Of a DNA stretch of 64,000 nt, positions 1-8,799 are shown piece by piece. The stretch spans positions 3,844,001 to 3,908,000 of the forward strand of contig NZ_FNRX01000002.1 in assembly GCF_900105195.1 (NCBI RefSeq). Direction: 5' to 3'. Made by a program: the position numbers and the translations under genes. Numbering within the stretch: the stretch's first letter is position 1; each line of letters starts with the position of its first letter. The notes under the pieces are model-generated. The model was not told where the DNA came from. It ran no database searches and was given only the letters and a program-made list of their open reading frames with translations. The stretch is from Rhodococcus pyridinivorans (GTDB lineage Bacteria; Actinomycetota; Actinomycetes; Mycobacteriales; Mycobacteriaceae).

Positions 1-1280
1 ACGAGTCCGCGCGCGATCCGCACCTGCGTGCCGACGTCGTACAGGGCGAACTTCTCGAGGGCGCCCTCCTGATTGGAGGCGAGCTCGCAGGTCATGACGA
101 TCGTGACGTCGTCGTGGAGCTGGTGGGCCTCCGGGATGTCGACGGACACGATCTCCGCGCCGAGGGTGCGGAAGGTGTCCACGACGGTCTCCCAGGCGGC
201 GAGCACGCCGGCGTCGCACAGCTCGGTGAACCAGGTCGTAGGGACACCGAGGCGAACACCGGCCAGGGACGGTGCCGCGGCGGTTCCCGCGGCGACGAGT
301 CCGTCCTGCACCTGCTGTGCTGTCTCGTCCGGTACGGCAGCCGGGTCGTAACCGTCCGGCCCGGCTAGCACCTCGAGGGCGAGCCGCAGGTCGGCCGCGG
401 AACGTGCCATGGGACCGATGTGGTCGAGGGTCCACGACAACGACGCGACGCCGGTGCGCGGCACGAGACCGTAGGTGGGCTTGATTCCGGTGAGATTGCA
501 CAGGGCGCTGGGCACCCGGATGGATCCACCGGTGTCGGTGCCGAGGGCGAGCGGGACGAGTCGCTCGGCGAGGGCGCCGGCCGAACCGGTCGACGATCCT
601 CCCGTCCATCGGTTCCGGTCCCACGGATTGGTCACGGCACCGTAGCGTGCGTTGTGCGGTGCACCGCAGGCGAACTCGGTGGTGGCGGTCATGAGCACGG
701 GGATGGCTCCGGCCGCGCGGAGGCGGGCTACGACGGTCGCGTCGGTCGCCGCGATGCGGTCGCCGGTGGTGCGTGAGCCCGCGGTGACGGGCGCCCCGGC
801 CACGTCGATGATGTCCTTGACGGCGAAGAAGACGCCCTCGAGCGGGCGTGCGGTGCCGGTGCTCCACCGTCGGTCCGAGTCCGCGGCCGCGCCGTCGGCA
901 CCGTCGATCACGGCGAGGACGGCCCCACCGGACAGTTCCGGGTCGCTCCATCGGGCCCGCAGCGCGGTGAGAACGTCGGTGGGGGTGGTCGCGCCGGACC
1001 GGTAGGCGGCGAGCAGGTCGAGGACGCCGAGTTCGTGTACGGGCGTGTCGGTACGGACGGCGTGGGCGGGTGCCTCGATCGGCGAGGCCGGGACGGGACT
1101 TGCCGCCAGCAACGCGGTGGAATGCGCCGGCTCGCAGGCCGGACCGTCCGGCACCGAGGCCAGGGGCGTGCGTCGCCCTGCCGCGAGAAGCGGCTCCATG
1201 TCGGCGCGAGCCTGCGGGAGCAGGTCGTCGACGGTCGTGGCCGATGCGGCGGTGAGGTCGGGATAGTCGGTGGTGGTCAT
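1..1280 (-). CDS. Amidase-signature hydrolase (partial, runs off the left edge)
   Basis: Translating the minus strand from the ATG at 1280 gives about 426 residues before the window ends. The amidase-signature triad is visible: Lys in FFAVKDI (about residue 155), cis-Ser in WTGGSSTGSA (about 230) and the nucleophilic Ser in GTDTGGSIRVPS (about 253). The family hydrolyses amides, carbamates or allophanate-like compounds in the cytoplasm. The ATG overlaps the TGA of the upstream hydrolase (ATGA), with GGAGG seven bases before it, so the two are translationally coupled. An N-terminal extension of about 90 residues precedes the catalytic core. Being last in an operon with a RutA-like oxygenase suggests a nitrogen-releasing step in pyrimidine or ureide breakdown; the substrate is inferred. 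Confidence 0.85.
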   Translation of the reverse strand, partial: MTTTDYPDLTAASATTVDDLLPQARADMEPLLAAGRRTPLASVPDGPACEPAHSTALLAASPVPASPIEAPAHAVRTDTPVHELGVLDLLAAYRSGATTPTDVLTALRARWSDPELSGGAVLAVIDGADGAAADSDRRWSTGTARPLEGVFFAVKDIIDVAGAPVTAGSRTTGDRIAATDATVVARLRAAGAIPVLMTATTEFACGAPHNARYGAVTNPWDRNRWTGGSSTGSAGALAERLVPLALGTDTGGSIRVPSALCNLTGIKPTYGLVPRTGVASLSWTLDHIGPMARSAADLRLALEVLAGPDGYDPAAVPDETAQQVQDGLVAAGTAAAPSLAGVRLGVPTTWFTELCDAGVLAAWETVVDTFRTLGAEIVSVDIPEAHQLHDDVTIVMTCELASNQEGALEKFALYDVGTQVRIARGL

Positions 1281-2242
1281 CGGAGCACCTCCGTCGTCGC
1301 GGAGGCCGGCCGAGGCAGCGGGGCCGGCCGCACCGTGCCGGTGGTGAGGTCGGCGAGCAGGCGCAGCACGTCCGGGCGCCGGTCCCGCATCAGCGGGAAG
1401 GCGGCGCGTTGCGTGGGGACCGCGTCGAGATCGAGGGTGAACCGCAACGTCTCCCCCGCACGATGGGCCGGGGCCTGGGCGACGATCGCACCGTTGGGGG
1501 CGATCACGCACGACAGGCCGAAGTAGTCGACCGTGACCCCGTTGAGGGTCTCCGGGCCGGCGCGGTTGGCCGCGACGATCCACATCTGAGATTCGAGGGC
1601 GCGGGTCTGCAGTTCGGCGAGGAAGAGGTCCTCGCGGGTGCCGAGCGACGAGACGATCGCGAGCATCACCTCGGCGCCGAGTGCACGGGCGACCGCCCAG
1701 TTCTCGGGGAACGTGCGGTCGTAGCAGATGACGCAACCGAAGCGGGTGCCGAAGGCGTCGACGGTCGCGGGCGCCTGCCCGGGCGCGAAGTGATACTTCT
1801 CGTCGATGTCGACGTCGCCGACCTTGCTCGCCGGCAGCGACAGTTTCCGGTAGGCGGGCAGTGTTCCGCCGTCGGGGGTGCGCCAGCTCAGGATCTCGCC
1901 GGTGGCGTCGATCATGACGACGGAGTTGTGGGTGACGTCGTGGGCGGTACGTTCGAAGACACCGAAGGCGATGGCGCATCCGAGTTCTCGCGCGAGTGCG
2001 CCGAACAGGTCGGTGGCGTCGCCGGGGATGGTCTCGGCCCAGGACGTGCGGTCGACCTCGTGGCTGGTGCAGAAGTAGGGAGTGGTGATCAGCTCGGGCA
2101 GGACCACCAGGTCGGGTGTGGTGCCGTCGTCGGGTGCAGCTGCCGCGCGCACGAGGGCGGCGAGTCCGGCAAGGTTGCCGAGGAGGTCCTCGGTCAGTTC
2201 GCCGGCCTGAACAATGGCGACGTCGAGGGTGCGCGAAGTCAA
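1277..2242 (-). CDS. Carbon-nitrogen hydrolase (nitrilase superfamily)
   Basis: A 321-residue nitrilase-superfamily enzyme with the Glu-Lys-Cys triad: Glu50 in VVLPEL, Lys133 in YRKLSL, Cys173 in GCVICYDR. Members cleave C-N bonds of amides or N-carbamyl compounds such as ureidopropionate. I chose the TTG at 2242 because a perfect AGGAGG lies six bases upstream and the family's N-terminus (DVAIVQAG) begins right after it; the longer in-frame extension to 2302 has no such support. It sits 72 bases downstream of the rutA-like gene and overlaps the amidase start, so it probably handles the ureido or carbamoyl product of the oxygenase. That role is inferred from context. Confidence 0.85.
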   Translation of the reverse strand: MTSRTLDVAIVQAGELTEDLLGNLAGLAALVRAAAAPDDGTTPDLVVLPELITTPYFCTSHEVDRTSWAETIPGDATDLFGALARELGCAIAFGVFERTAHDVTHNSVVMIDATGEILSWRTPDGGTLPAYRKLSLPASKVGDVDIDEKYHFAPGQAPATVDAFGTRFGCVICYDRTFPENWAVARALGAEVMLAIVSSLGTREDLFLAELQTRALESQMWIVAANRAGPETLNGVTVDYFGLSCVIAPNGAIVAQAPAHRAGETLRFTLDLDAVPTQRAAFPLMRDRRPDVLRLLADLTTGTVRPAPLPRPASATTEVLR

Positions 2243-2314
2243 GAGAAACCTCCTGGAAATGGGTTGACGGGTGGGAGCGCGGCTCGACGCTCGCGCTCCC
2301 ACCCGTCGTTCGTG

Positions 2315-3400
2315 TCAGGCTGCGGCGGCCTGGATGGTGTTGCGGCTCTTCATCAGAGGCTGGATGCGGGTACCGAAGTTCTCGATGCCCTCGACGAAGT
2401 CGTCGAAGGTGAGCATGATGCCCTTGATGCCTTCGAGTTCCGCGACCTCGTCGAGCATCTTCGCGACGGTCTCGTAGGAGCCGACGAGGGTGCCCATGTT
2501 GAAGTTGACCGCGCCCTCGGGCAGCGAGATGGTCTTCGCCGTGGAGGAATCGTCGGCGGTGGCATCGGCAGCGGACTGATCGGCCATGTAGCCGAGTGCG
2601 GCGAGGTCGGCGTTGTCGTGGTAGTCCTGCCACTTCGCCTGTGCCGCTTCGTCCGTCTCGTCGGCGATGATCATGAACAGGGTCAGCGCACCGACGTCCC
2701 GGCCGGTCTCAGCGGCCGCGTCGACGAGGCTCGCCACGGAGTCCGAGATGGCGGTCGGGGTGTTGATCCCGGTGCCCATGATGAAGTTGAAGTCGGCCAT
2801 CTCGGATGCGAACTTCATGCCGCTCTTGGACTGTCCCGCCGCGACGATCGGTACCCCGCCGCCGGACGGGCTCGGCGAGAGCACGCACTCGTCCATCGTG
2901 TAGTGCGCACCCTTGAAGTTGCTGACGCCGTCGGCCCACAACTGCTTCATCACCGTCACGTACTCGGTGGCCTGCGCGTAGCGGTAGCCGAAGTACTCGT
3001 CGCCGGGCCACAAACCCATCTGCGTGTATTCGTTGGGCGCCCAACCGGTCACGATGTTGACACCGAACCGGCCGGGAGCGATCGAGTCGATCGTCGACGC
3101 CATCCGGGCGACCATCGCCGGCGGCAGGGTGAGGATCGGAGTGGAGGCGAACAGCTTGATCTTCTCGGTGACGGCCGCGAGACCCGCCATGAGCGTGAAG
3201 GATTCGAGGTTGTGGTCCCAGAACTCGGTCTCGCCACCGAAACCCTTGAGCTTGATCATCGACAGGGCGAAATCGAGGCCGTGCTTCTCGGCCTTCTGCA
3301 CGATCGTCTTGTTGAGTTCGAACGACGGCATGTACTGCGGGGCGCTCTTGGAGATGAGCCAGCCGTTGTTGCCGATGGGGATGAAGACGCCGATTTCCAT
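2315..3400 (-). CDS. rutA: RutA-like pyrimidine oxygenase (LLM-class flavin monooxygenase)
   Basis: This 361-residue protein closely matches remembered E. coli RutA along its whole length: it opens with [15 protein letters not shown], then [36 protein letters not shown], an AGQSKSGM segment and [18 protein letters not shown]. RutA opens the uracil/thymine ring between N3 and C4 using FMNH2 and O2, giving peroxyureidoacrylate. Start at ATG 3400 is preceded by CAGGAG eight bases away; an in-frame extension to 3451 is unlikely. It heads a three-gene operon with the nitrilase and the amidase. The canonical partner RutB (an isochorismatase-like amidohydrolase) is not seen here. Orthology is strong; uracil as the actual substrate is inferred. 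Confidence 0.88.
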   Translation of the reverse strand: MEIGVFIPIGNNGWLISKSAPQYMPSFELNKTIVQKAEKHGLDFALSMIKLKGFGGETEFWDHNLESFTLMAGLAAVTEKIKLFASTPILTLPPAMVARMASTIDSIAPGRFGVNIVTGWAPNEYTQMGLWPGDEYFGYRYAQATEYVTVMKQLWADGVSNFKGAHYTMDECVLSPSPSGGGVPIVAAGQSKSGMKFASEMADFNFIMGTGINTPTAISDSVASLVDAAAETGRDVGALTLFMIIADETDEAAQAKWQDYHDNADLAALGYMADQSAADATADDSSTAKTISLPEGAVNFNMGTLVGSYETVAKMLDEVAELEGIKGIMLTFDDFVEGIENFGTRIQPLMKSRNTIQAAAA

Positions 3401-3487
3401 GTCACTCACTCCTGAGGGGCGGGGAGATTCGAGGAAGCGATCCGGCGGCACTGCCTGGCTCGCTGTGACTTCGAATGTATTCAGGAG

Positions 3488-3528
3488 TTGTTGCCGGATG
3501 TGTGTCGACGGGTAACGGGATTGTTGCC
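3488..3528. promoter_or_regulatory. Possible regulator sites upstream of rutA
   Basis: Between the LacI-type gene and rutA, TTGTTGCC occurs twice (3488-3495 and 3521-3528), 33 bases apart or about three helical turns. The second copy is next to a partly symmetric TAACGGG...CCCGCGTTA segment. The arrangement would suit binding by the adjacent LacI-family regulator. It is weak evidence on its own. Confidence 0.3.
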
Positions 3529-3532
3529 CGCG

Positions 3533-4582
3533 TTAACGATCGGCGACGGACTGCGCAAAGGGCACCGAACAGGGTGCCGCACTCCCCCGCGGCACCCACT
3601 CGACGTCGAAGTTCCGATGCACCGGCCGTCCCTCGTCCCCGTCGATCCGCGCCAGCAGCAGCTCCGCCGCGGCCACCGCCATGTCCTCGAGCGGCTGGCG
3701 CACGGTCGTCAGATCGAAGATCGACCAGCTCGACTGCTGCAGGTCGTTGTATCCCACCACCGAGACCTCACCGGGCACATCCAGATCGAGCCGCTTGGCC
3801 GCGTCGAGAGTGCCGTAGGCGATGTAGTCGGTCGCGCAGAACACCGCCGTGGGACGATCCGGCCCGGTCAGCAGCATCAACCCACCGGCGAGACCCGTGG
3901 CCGCATCGACGGCACCGCGATGGACGCACCCCTCGTCGATCGGTATACCGCGCTCCTCGAGCCGGTCGCGGAAGCCCTTCTCACGCAATCGGATGCTGGG
4001 GTTCTCCAGAGGACCGGAGATCAGGGCGATGCGGGTGTGTCCCATGTCGACCAGATGGTCGGCGACAAGCCTGCCACCACCGATGTTGTCGGAGGTGACC
4101 CGATCCACCCGGTGCGCATACCGACCGTCGACGTCGCGATTGAGGATGACGAGGGGAATCTTCCAGTCGATGATCTCCGACACCATCGGTGAATCGAGGC
4201 GCGAGGAGATGAACACGACGCCGTCCACCAGTCCCCCGCGCAACGCGAGGATGTCCTTATCCAGAGATCCCTCGGTGCGGTCGCTCATGAGCAGGACCCG
4301 GTAGTCGTTGCGGGCGAAGCAATCCTGCAGAGTGTTGACCAGCGTCGGGTACGACGGATTGTGCAGGTCGCCGCTGACGATCCCGATGGTCGACGACTTC
4401 CGGGTGATCAGGCTCCGGGCCGTGAGGTGCGGGACATACCCCATCTCCTTCGCGAGAGCCCGGATGCGCAGGCGGGTCTTCTCCACGACGCGCGGGTCGT
4501 CGCGCAGGGCGCGCGAGACCGTCGATTGCGACACCCCCGCGCGGCGGGCGACGTCGTAACTGGTGACCGACCTGTTCCCCAT
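3533..4582 (-). CDS. LacI-family transcriptional regulator
   Basis: A 349-residue LacI/GalR repressor. Residues 5-50 are the DNA-binding headpiece (TSYDVARRAGVSQSTVSRAL followed by the hinge helix with HLTARSL), and residues 60-349 form the periplasmic-binding-protein-like effector domain (TIGIVSGDLHNPSYP...). It lies 132 bases upstream of rutA on the same strand, so it most likely controls the pyrimidine operon in response to a small ligand; the ligand cannot be read from sequence. ATG 4582 puts the HTH at the very N-terminus as usual for the family. AGCGGAT repeats upstream may be autoregulatory sites. Confidence 0.9.
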   Translation of the reverse strand: MGNRSVTSYDVARRAGVSQSTVSRALRDDPRVVEKTRLRIRALAKEMGYVPHLTARSLITRKSSTIGIVSGDLHNPSYPTLVNTLQDCFARNDYRVLLMSDRTEGSLDKDILALRGGLVDGVVFISSRLDSPMVSEIIDWKIPLVILNRDVDGRYAHRVDRVTSDNIGGGRLVADHLVDMGHTRIALISGPLENPSIRLREKGFRDRLEERGIPIDEGCVHRGAVDAATGLAGGLMLLTGPDRPTAVFCATDYIAYGTLDAAKRLDLDVPGEVSVVGYNDLQQSSWSIFDLTTVRQPLEDMAVAAAELLLARIDGDEGRPVHRNFDVEWVPRGSAAPCSVPFAQSVADR

Positions 4583-4660
4583 TCCCGGATTGTAGGGACA
4601 CGAGACAGGGAGAGCAGAGTTCGCGCGGAGAACAGGGCGAACCTCCGGCCTCTCCCGCGC

Positions 4661-4727
4661 ATTCGCTACGACTTCTGCTATCCGCTGCAGAAGTTTCCGT
4701 AGCGGATGACCATTCCTGTAGCGGATG
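4661..4727. promoter_or_regulatory. Nested inverted/direct AGCGGAT repeats upstream of the lacI-type gene
   Basis: The stretch contains ATTCGCTACG (4661-4670), CTTCTGC (4672-4678) and its exact complement GCAGAAG (4687-4693), a central ATCCGCT, then GTAGCGGATG twice (4699-4708 and 4718-4727, 19 bases apart). The outer elements are inverted copies of the GTAGCGGAT core. This dense symmetric array lies upstream of the LacI-family gene and just past the ABC ATPase stop. It has no T-run, so operator function is likelier than termination. Confidence 0.45.
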
Positions 4728-4732
4728 GACGG

Positions 4733-5533
4733 TCACATGATGTGGTGCCGACCCACCGGCAGCACCAGCGGCTTGCCGGAGACCGGATCGGAGATCACGC
4801 GACTGTCCAGACCGAAGACCGCCTTCACGGTCTCCCCGGTGAGCACCTCGGAGGGATCCCCCGACGCATAGATGCTGCCGTCGGCCATCGCGACGAGGTG
4901 GTCGGCGTAGCGCGCGGCGAGGTTGAGGTCGTGCAGGACCATGACGATGGTTGTCCCGCGGTCGCGGTTGAGGTCGGTGAGCAGGTCGAGCACCTCCACC
5001 TGGTGGCTGACGTCGAGGAAGGTGGTGGGTTCGTCGAGTAGCAGCAGGTCGGTCTGCTGCGCGAGCACCATCGCGATCCACACGCGCTGCCGCTGACCGC
5101 CCGACAGTTCGTCCACGGAACGCTCGGCGAGTTCGGTGGTGTGGGTGGCGGCGAGCGCATCGGCCACTGCCGCGTCGTCCTCCCGGCTCCAGCGCGAGAG
5201 CACCCGCTGGTGCGGATGCCGGCCGCGGCCCACCAGATCGGCGACGACGATGCCCTCGGGGGCGATCGGCGACTGCGGCAGCAGCCCGAGCGTGCGGGCG
5301 AGCTTCTTGGCGGGCAAGCGGTGGACGTCCTTGCCGTCGAGCAGGACGTGGCCGCCGCGCGGCGACAACAGTCGCGACATCGACCGCAGCAGCGTCGATT
5401 TCCCGCACGCGTTGGCGCCGACGATGCACGTGATCCGCCCCGGCGGCACCTGCAGGTCGAGGTTCTCGACGACGGTGCGGTTGCCGTAGCCGAGTTCGAG
5501 GTTCTCGGCGATCAGGGCGTGCATTGCGGTCAC
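4733..5533 (-). CDS. Iron-siderophore ABC transporter ATP-binding protein
   Basis: A 266-residue FecE/FepC-type ATPase that powers siderophore import. Walker A is GANACGKST, the signature is ELSGGQRQR, Walker B is LLLLDEPT and the switch histidine is in VLHDLN. I place the start at GTG 5533, which overlaps the TGA of the upstream permease (GTGA) and has GGGAGG six bases before it; the ATG at 5524 is an alternative. It is the last gene of the four-gene uptake operon, after the binding protein and two permeases. Confidence 0.92.
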   Translation of the reverse strand: MTAMHALIAENLELGYGNRTVVENLDLQVPPGRITCIVGANACGKSTLLRSMSRLLSPRGGHVLLDGKDVHRLPAKKLARTLGLLPQSPIAPEGIVVADLVGRGRHPHQRVLSRWSREDDAAVADALAATHTTELAERSVDELSGGQRQRVWIAMVLAQQTDLLLLDEPTTFLDVSHQVEVLDLLTDLNRDRGTTIVMVLHDLNLAARYADHLVAMADGSIYASGDPSEVLTGETVKAVFGLDSRVISDPVSGKPLVLPVGRHHIM

Positions 5534-6582
5534 AGCGAGCCTCCCGCGCGGTTGGAGCGAATGATGAGGTAGACGAGATAGGGCGCGCCGAGCGCACCCG
5601 TCACCACCCCCACCGGGTAGCGCGTGCCGAAGGCGTATTGGCCGACGAAATCCGCGACCAGCACGAGCAGCGCCCCGACGAGTGCCGCCGGGACGAACAG
5701 CGACGTGCCCCGCCCCACGATCCGCGCGGCGATCGGGCCGGACAGGAAGGCGACGAATGCGATGGGTCCGGCCGCGGCGGTCGCGAACGCGATGAGTCCG
5801 ACCGGGGAGACGATCGCGAACACGCGTGTGCGTTCGACCCGCACGCCGAGTGCCTGCGCGGCATCGTCGCCGAGCTGGACCATCGACAGGTTGCGTGTCT
5901 GCACGAGCAGCACGGGCCCTAGCACCAGGAGGGCGGCGACGACGGGCACCGTCGCACCCCACGTCGCACCGTTGAGGCTGCCGGTGAGCCAGCGCATCGT
6001 CTCCTGCAGATCCCAGGTCGCCGCGGTGCTCAGCAGGTAGGAGGTGACGCTGTCGAGCATGGCGGCGATACCGATGCCGATGAGGATCAGGCGTGTGCCC
6101 GCCACCCCGCCGCGATAGGACAGTCCGTAGATCAGGAGAGCCACGGCGAGACCGGCGATGATCGCGACGACCGACACCCCGGTGCCACCGAGTCCGAGCA
6201 CGATGATGGCGAAGGCCGCCGCGGCGCTCGCGCCGGAGCTGATGCCGATGATGTCGGGGCTCGCGAGCGGGTTGCGCAGCATCGTCTGGAAGGTGATGCC
6301 ACCGAGGCCGAAACAGATGCCGGCGACCACCGCGAGGACCGCGCGGGGAAGCCTCAGGCGGCCGACCGTGAAGTTCGCGCCGGCCACGTCCTGTCCGAGG
6401 ACGACGCGCAGCACGTCCGCGGGCGGATAGAACGTCCGGCCGAACATCAGACTCGCCGCGAAGGCCGCGACCACGAGGGTTGCGAGCACGGCGATGACGA
6501 GACGGCGTCGGCGTCCGCGCCGTATCCGGCTCGCGGCGAGGTCGTCGATGCCGGTGTCGATGGTCTCGAGTGTGGCGGTCAC
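5530..6582 (-). CDS. FecCD-family siderophore permease (second subunit)
   Basis: A 350-residue integral membrane permease of the FecCD family with many hydrophobic helices. Typical segments are RLPRAVLAVVAGICFGLGG, TMLRNPLASPDIIGISSGAS and the C-terminal PVGVVTGALGAPYLVYLI. It forms the heterodimeric channel with the next permease. GTG 6582 overlaps the TGA of that permease (GTGA), the same coupling used at every junction of this operon. The N-terminus carries a basic stretch (RIRRGRRRR) before the first helix, consistent with a cytoplasmic N-terminus. Confidence 0.9.
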   Translation of the reverse strand: MTATLETIDTGIDDLAASRIRRGRRRRLVIAVLATLVVAAFAASLMFGRTFYPPADVLRVVLGQDVAGANFTVGRLRLPRAVLAVVAGICFGLGGITFQTMLRNPLASPDIIGISSGASAAAAFAIIVLGLGGTGVSVVAIIAGLAVALLIYGLSYRGGVAGTRLILIGIGIAAMLDSVTSYLLSTAATWDLQETMRWLTGSLNGATWGATVPVVAALLVLGPVLLVQTRNLSMVQLGDDAAQALGVRVERTRVFAIVSPVGLIAFATAAAGPIAFVAFLSGPIAARIVGRGTSLFVPAALVGALLVLVADFVGQYAFGTRYPVGVVTGALGAPYLVYLIIRSNRAGGSL

Positions 6583-7622
6583 AGTTCGCGCAGTTTCTGC
6601 CGTCGGACGATGTACACGAAGAAAGGCGCTCCGATGAGCGCGGTGATGATGCCGACGTCGATTTCGGCGGGTCGCGCCACGATGCGGCCGACGACATCGG
6701 CGGCGGTGAGCAATCCCGCGCCGACGAGAGCGGAAAACGGCAGCAACCACCGGTTGTCGATGCCGATGAGCAACCGGCACAGGTGCGGCACGACGAGGCC
6801 GACGAACGCGATGGGGCCGGCGATGGCGGTCGCCGCCCCGCACAACAGCACCGCACCGAGCGAGGCGATGCCGCGGGCGAGAGCGACCCGTTCGCCGAGA
6901 CCGGCGGCCATGTCGTCGCCGAGCGCGAGCGAATTGAGGCTGCGCGCCGACAGCAGGCAGACGGCGAAGCCGAGGACGAAGAACGGCAACGCCTGGGAGA
7001 TGGCGTCGAAGTTCGCTCCACCCACGCCGCCGATCTGCCACGACCGCACGCTGCCGGCGATGTCGCCGCGCGGCAGGATCACTGCGGTGACGAACGACGC
7101 GAGCGCCGCCGAGGTGGCGGCACCGGCGAGGGCGAGCTTGAGGGGTGTCGCTCCCCCGCGCCCGAGCGACCCGATCGTGTAGACGAACACCGCAGCGGCG
7201 GCGGCACCGATGATCGCGACCCAGATCATCGACGTCTGCGTCCACAATCCGAACCATGCCATGCCGATCACGACGGCGAGCGAGGCACCCATGTTGACGC
7301 CGAGAATGCCCGGGTCCGCCAAGGGATTACGGGTCACCCCCTGCATCACGGCGCCGGCGAGACCGAGCGCAGCGCCGACCAGCATCGCGAGCACCGTGCG
7401 CGGGATGCGTTTGGCGATCGCGCCCTGACCGATGTTGTCGGTGGCGCCGCCGAGAGCCGCGACGATGTCGGCCCAGTCGACGTTGCGCGAACCGATCGTG
7501 ATCGATGCGATCACCAGCAGGACGAGCACACCGAGCAGAACGAGAAGCCAGACGGAATTGCCGATGGCCGAGCGCCCCTTCTCGGAGGCGCTCGGCATCG
7601 ACTCGTCGTGTAGTGCGGTCAC
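6579..7622 (-). CDS. FecCD-family siderophore permease (first subunit)
   Basis: A 347-residue FecCD permease with family hallmarks RIPRTVLAMLVGAALGLAG, GVTRNPLADPGILGVNMGAS, AGPIAFVGLVVPHLCRLL and IITALIGAPFFVYIVRR. It partners the downstream permease to move ferric siderophore across the cytoplasmic membrane. The chosen GTG 7622 overlaps the TGA of the binding lipoprotein gene; an internal ATG (MPSASEKG) is an alternative a few codons in. It belongs to the iron-regulated operon. Confidence 0.9.
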   Translation of the reverse strand: MTALHDESMPSASEKGRSAIGNSVWLLVLLGVLVLLVIASITIGSRNVDWADIVAALGGATDNIGQGAIAKRIPRTVLAMLVGAALGLAGAVMQGVTRNPLADPGILGVNMGASLAVVIGMAWFGLWTQTSMIWVAIIGAAAAAVFVYTIGSLGRGGATPLKLALAGAATSAALASFVTAVILPRGDIAGSVRSWQIGGVGGANFDAISQALPFFVLGFAVCLLSARSLNSLALGDDMAAGLGERVALARGIASLGAVLLCGAATAIAGPIAFVGLVVPHLCRLLIGIDNRWLLPFSALVGAGLLTAADVVGRIVARPAEIDVGIITALIGAPFFVYIVRRQKLREL

Positions 7623-8656
7623 TCCGCGTTCGTCTTGGCAGCTGCGTCGGAGAGCAGCTGGACGTAGTCGGACAGAACCCAGGAGATCGCCAGCGGCGTC
7701 GGGTTCGCTGCGGTGCCGAGCGGCCCGGAGCCGTCGAGGAAGACGATCGAGCCGTTGCGGACGGCGGGCATCTGCGACAGCAGCGGGTCGGCCTCGAGCG
7801 CGTCGACGAGTTCCTGGTCGCCGTAGGTGACGATGATCTGCACGTCGTCGAAGACGTCGACCTGCTCGGCGCTGACCTTCTTGGAGAAGGCGTCGTCGGT
7901 GGAGGCGTCCGCGACGCTCTTCGGGGTGGCCAGTCCGAGGTCCTCGAAGAAGGCGGCGCGGGTGTCGTTGGCGGTGTAGAAGCTGACCTGGCTCAGGTCG
8001 GCGGTGTCGACGTGGGTGAGGAACATCGTCGCCTTGCCCTCGAGTTCGGGGTGGGCGGCGGCCGCGTCGGCGATCTCCTGTTCGAGGCTCGCGACGAGCT
8101 CCTCGCCCTCCTCGGCCATGCCCAGGCCGGCGCTGTTGAGCTCGATCATGTCGCGCCACGAGGTGGCCCAGGGAGCCTCCGGGTACGCGACGACGGGAGC
8201 GATCTCGCTGAGGGTCTCGTAGTCCTCCTGCGTCAGACCGGAGTAGGCGGCGAGGATGACGTCGGGGTTCGTGTCGGACACGGCCTCGAAGTCGATGCCG
8301 TCGGTCTCGTCGAACAGCACGGGGGTCTCGGCGCCGAGTTCCTCGAGACGTTCCTCGACCCACGGCAGCATGCCGTTGCCGTCGTCGTCACCGAAGTTGG
8401 CGGCTGCCATACCCACGGGTACGACGCCGAGCGCGAGCGGCACCTCGTGGTTGGCCCAGTTGACCGTGGCGACGCGTTCGGGTTTCTCGTCGAGGGTGAC
8501 GGTGCCGAGCGCGTGCTCGATGGTGATCGGGTACTCGCCCGAACCGGCGGAGCCGGAGTCGGCGGTGTCCGAGGAGTCGGAGGATCCACAGGCGGTGAGA
8601 CCGAGGGCGACCGCGACGGATGCGGCGGCGATCGTCAGGAGGCGCTTCGAACGCAT
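7619..8656 (-). CDS. Iron-siderophore substrate-binding lipoprotein
   Basis: The protein starts MRSKRLLTIAAASVAVALG followed by the lipobox LTAC, a classical lipoprotein signal peptide, then a Ser/Gly/Asp-rich linker. The body matches class III periplasmic binding proteins for Fe3+-siderophores: TLDEKPERVATVNWANHEV, a PDVILAAYSGLTQEDYETL core and a C-terminal helical lobe. It is anchored outside the membrane and delivers siderophore to the permeases. I prefer ATG 8656 for its signal peptide; an in-frame GTG at 8671 is possible. It is first in the operon, with an iron box and direct repeats upstream. Confidence 0.9.
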   Translation of the reverse strand: MRSKRLLTIAAASVAVALGLTACGSSDSSDTADSGSAGSGEYPITIEHALGTVTLDEKPERVATVNWANHEVPLALGVVPVGMAAANFGDDDGNGMLPWVEERLEELGAETPVLFDETDGIDFEAVSDTNPDVILAAYSGLTQEDYETLSEIAPVVAYPEAPWATSWRDMIELNSAGLGMAEEGEELVASLEQEIADAAAAHPELEGKATMFLTHVDTADLSQVSFYTANDTRAAFFEDLGLATPKSVADASTDDAFSKKVSAEQVDVFDDVQIIVTYGDQELVDALEADPLLSQMPAVRNGSIVFLDGSGPLGTAANPTPLAISWVLSDYVQLLSDAAAKTNAE

Positions 8657-8712
8657 GGAGGCAGAACTCACTCTCGTACGGGGTGGGGGCTCGGCCTTAC
8701 CACTGGCGGCAG

Positions 8713-8731
8713 TTAGGCGAGGTTTGCCTAA
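8713..8731. promoter_or_regulatory. IdeR/DtxR iron box
   Basis: TTAGGCGAGGTTTGCCTAA is a 19-bp near-palindrome matching the DtxR/IdeR consensus TTAGGTTAGGCTAACCTAA at most positions, including both outer TTAGG/CCTAA arms. It lies about 57 bases upstream of the siderophore-binding protein start, in the expected promoter zone. Iron-replete repression by IdeR is the expected outcome. Confidence 0.85.
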
Positions 8732-8765
8732 ACCGTAATGTTCGCCCGAATCCGACGCAATCGCT

Positions 8766-8799
8766 CGATCGGGACATCCCCTGTAGCGATCGGGACATC
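8766..8799. promoter_or_regulatory. Tandem 13-bp direct repeats, 21-bp spacing (likely AraC activator site)
   Basis: CGATCGGGACATC occurs at 8766-8778 and exactly again at 8787-8799, offset by 21 bases (two helical turns). Two same-face direct repeats 21 bp apart are the classic layout for an AraC-type activator. They lie upstream of the iron box with respect to the uptake operon and overlap the stop codon of the araC-like gene. The natural reading is activation of siderophore uptake by that AraC protein. Confidence 0.6.

Noticed and set aside
1409..3415. Long plus-strand open frame antisense to the hydrolase and rutA genes
   Set aside because: Low-complexity Arg/Gly/Asp composition typical of antisense frames in GC-rich DNA; the minus-strand genes are clear orthologues.
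4661..4708. Terminator for the siderophore operon
   Set aside because: The stems are interrupted and no T-run follows on the minus strand; repeated AGCGGAT cores fit operators better.
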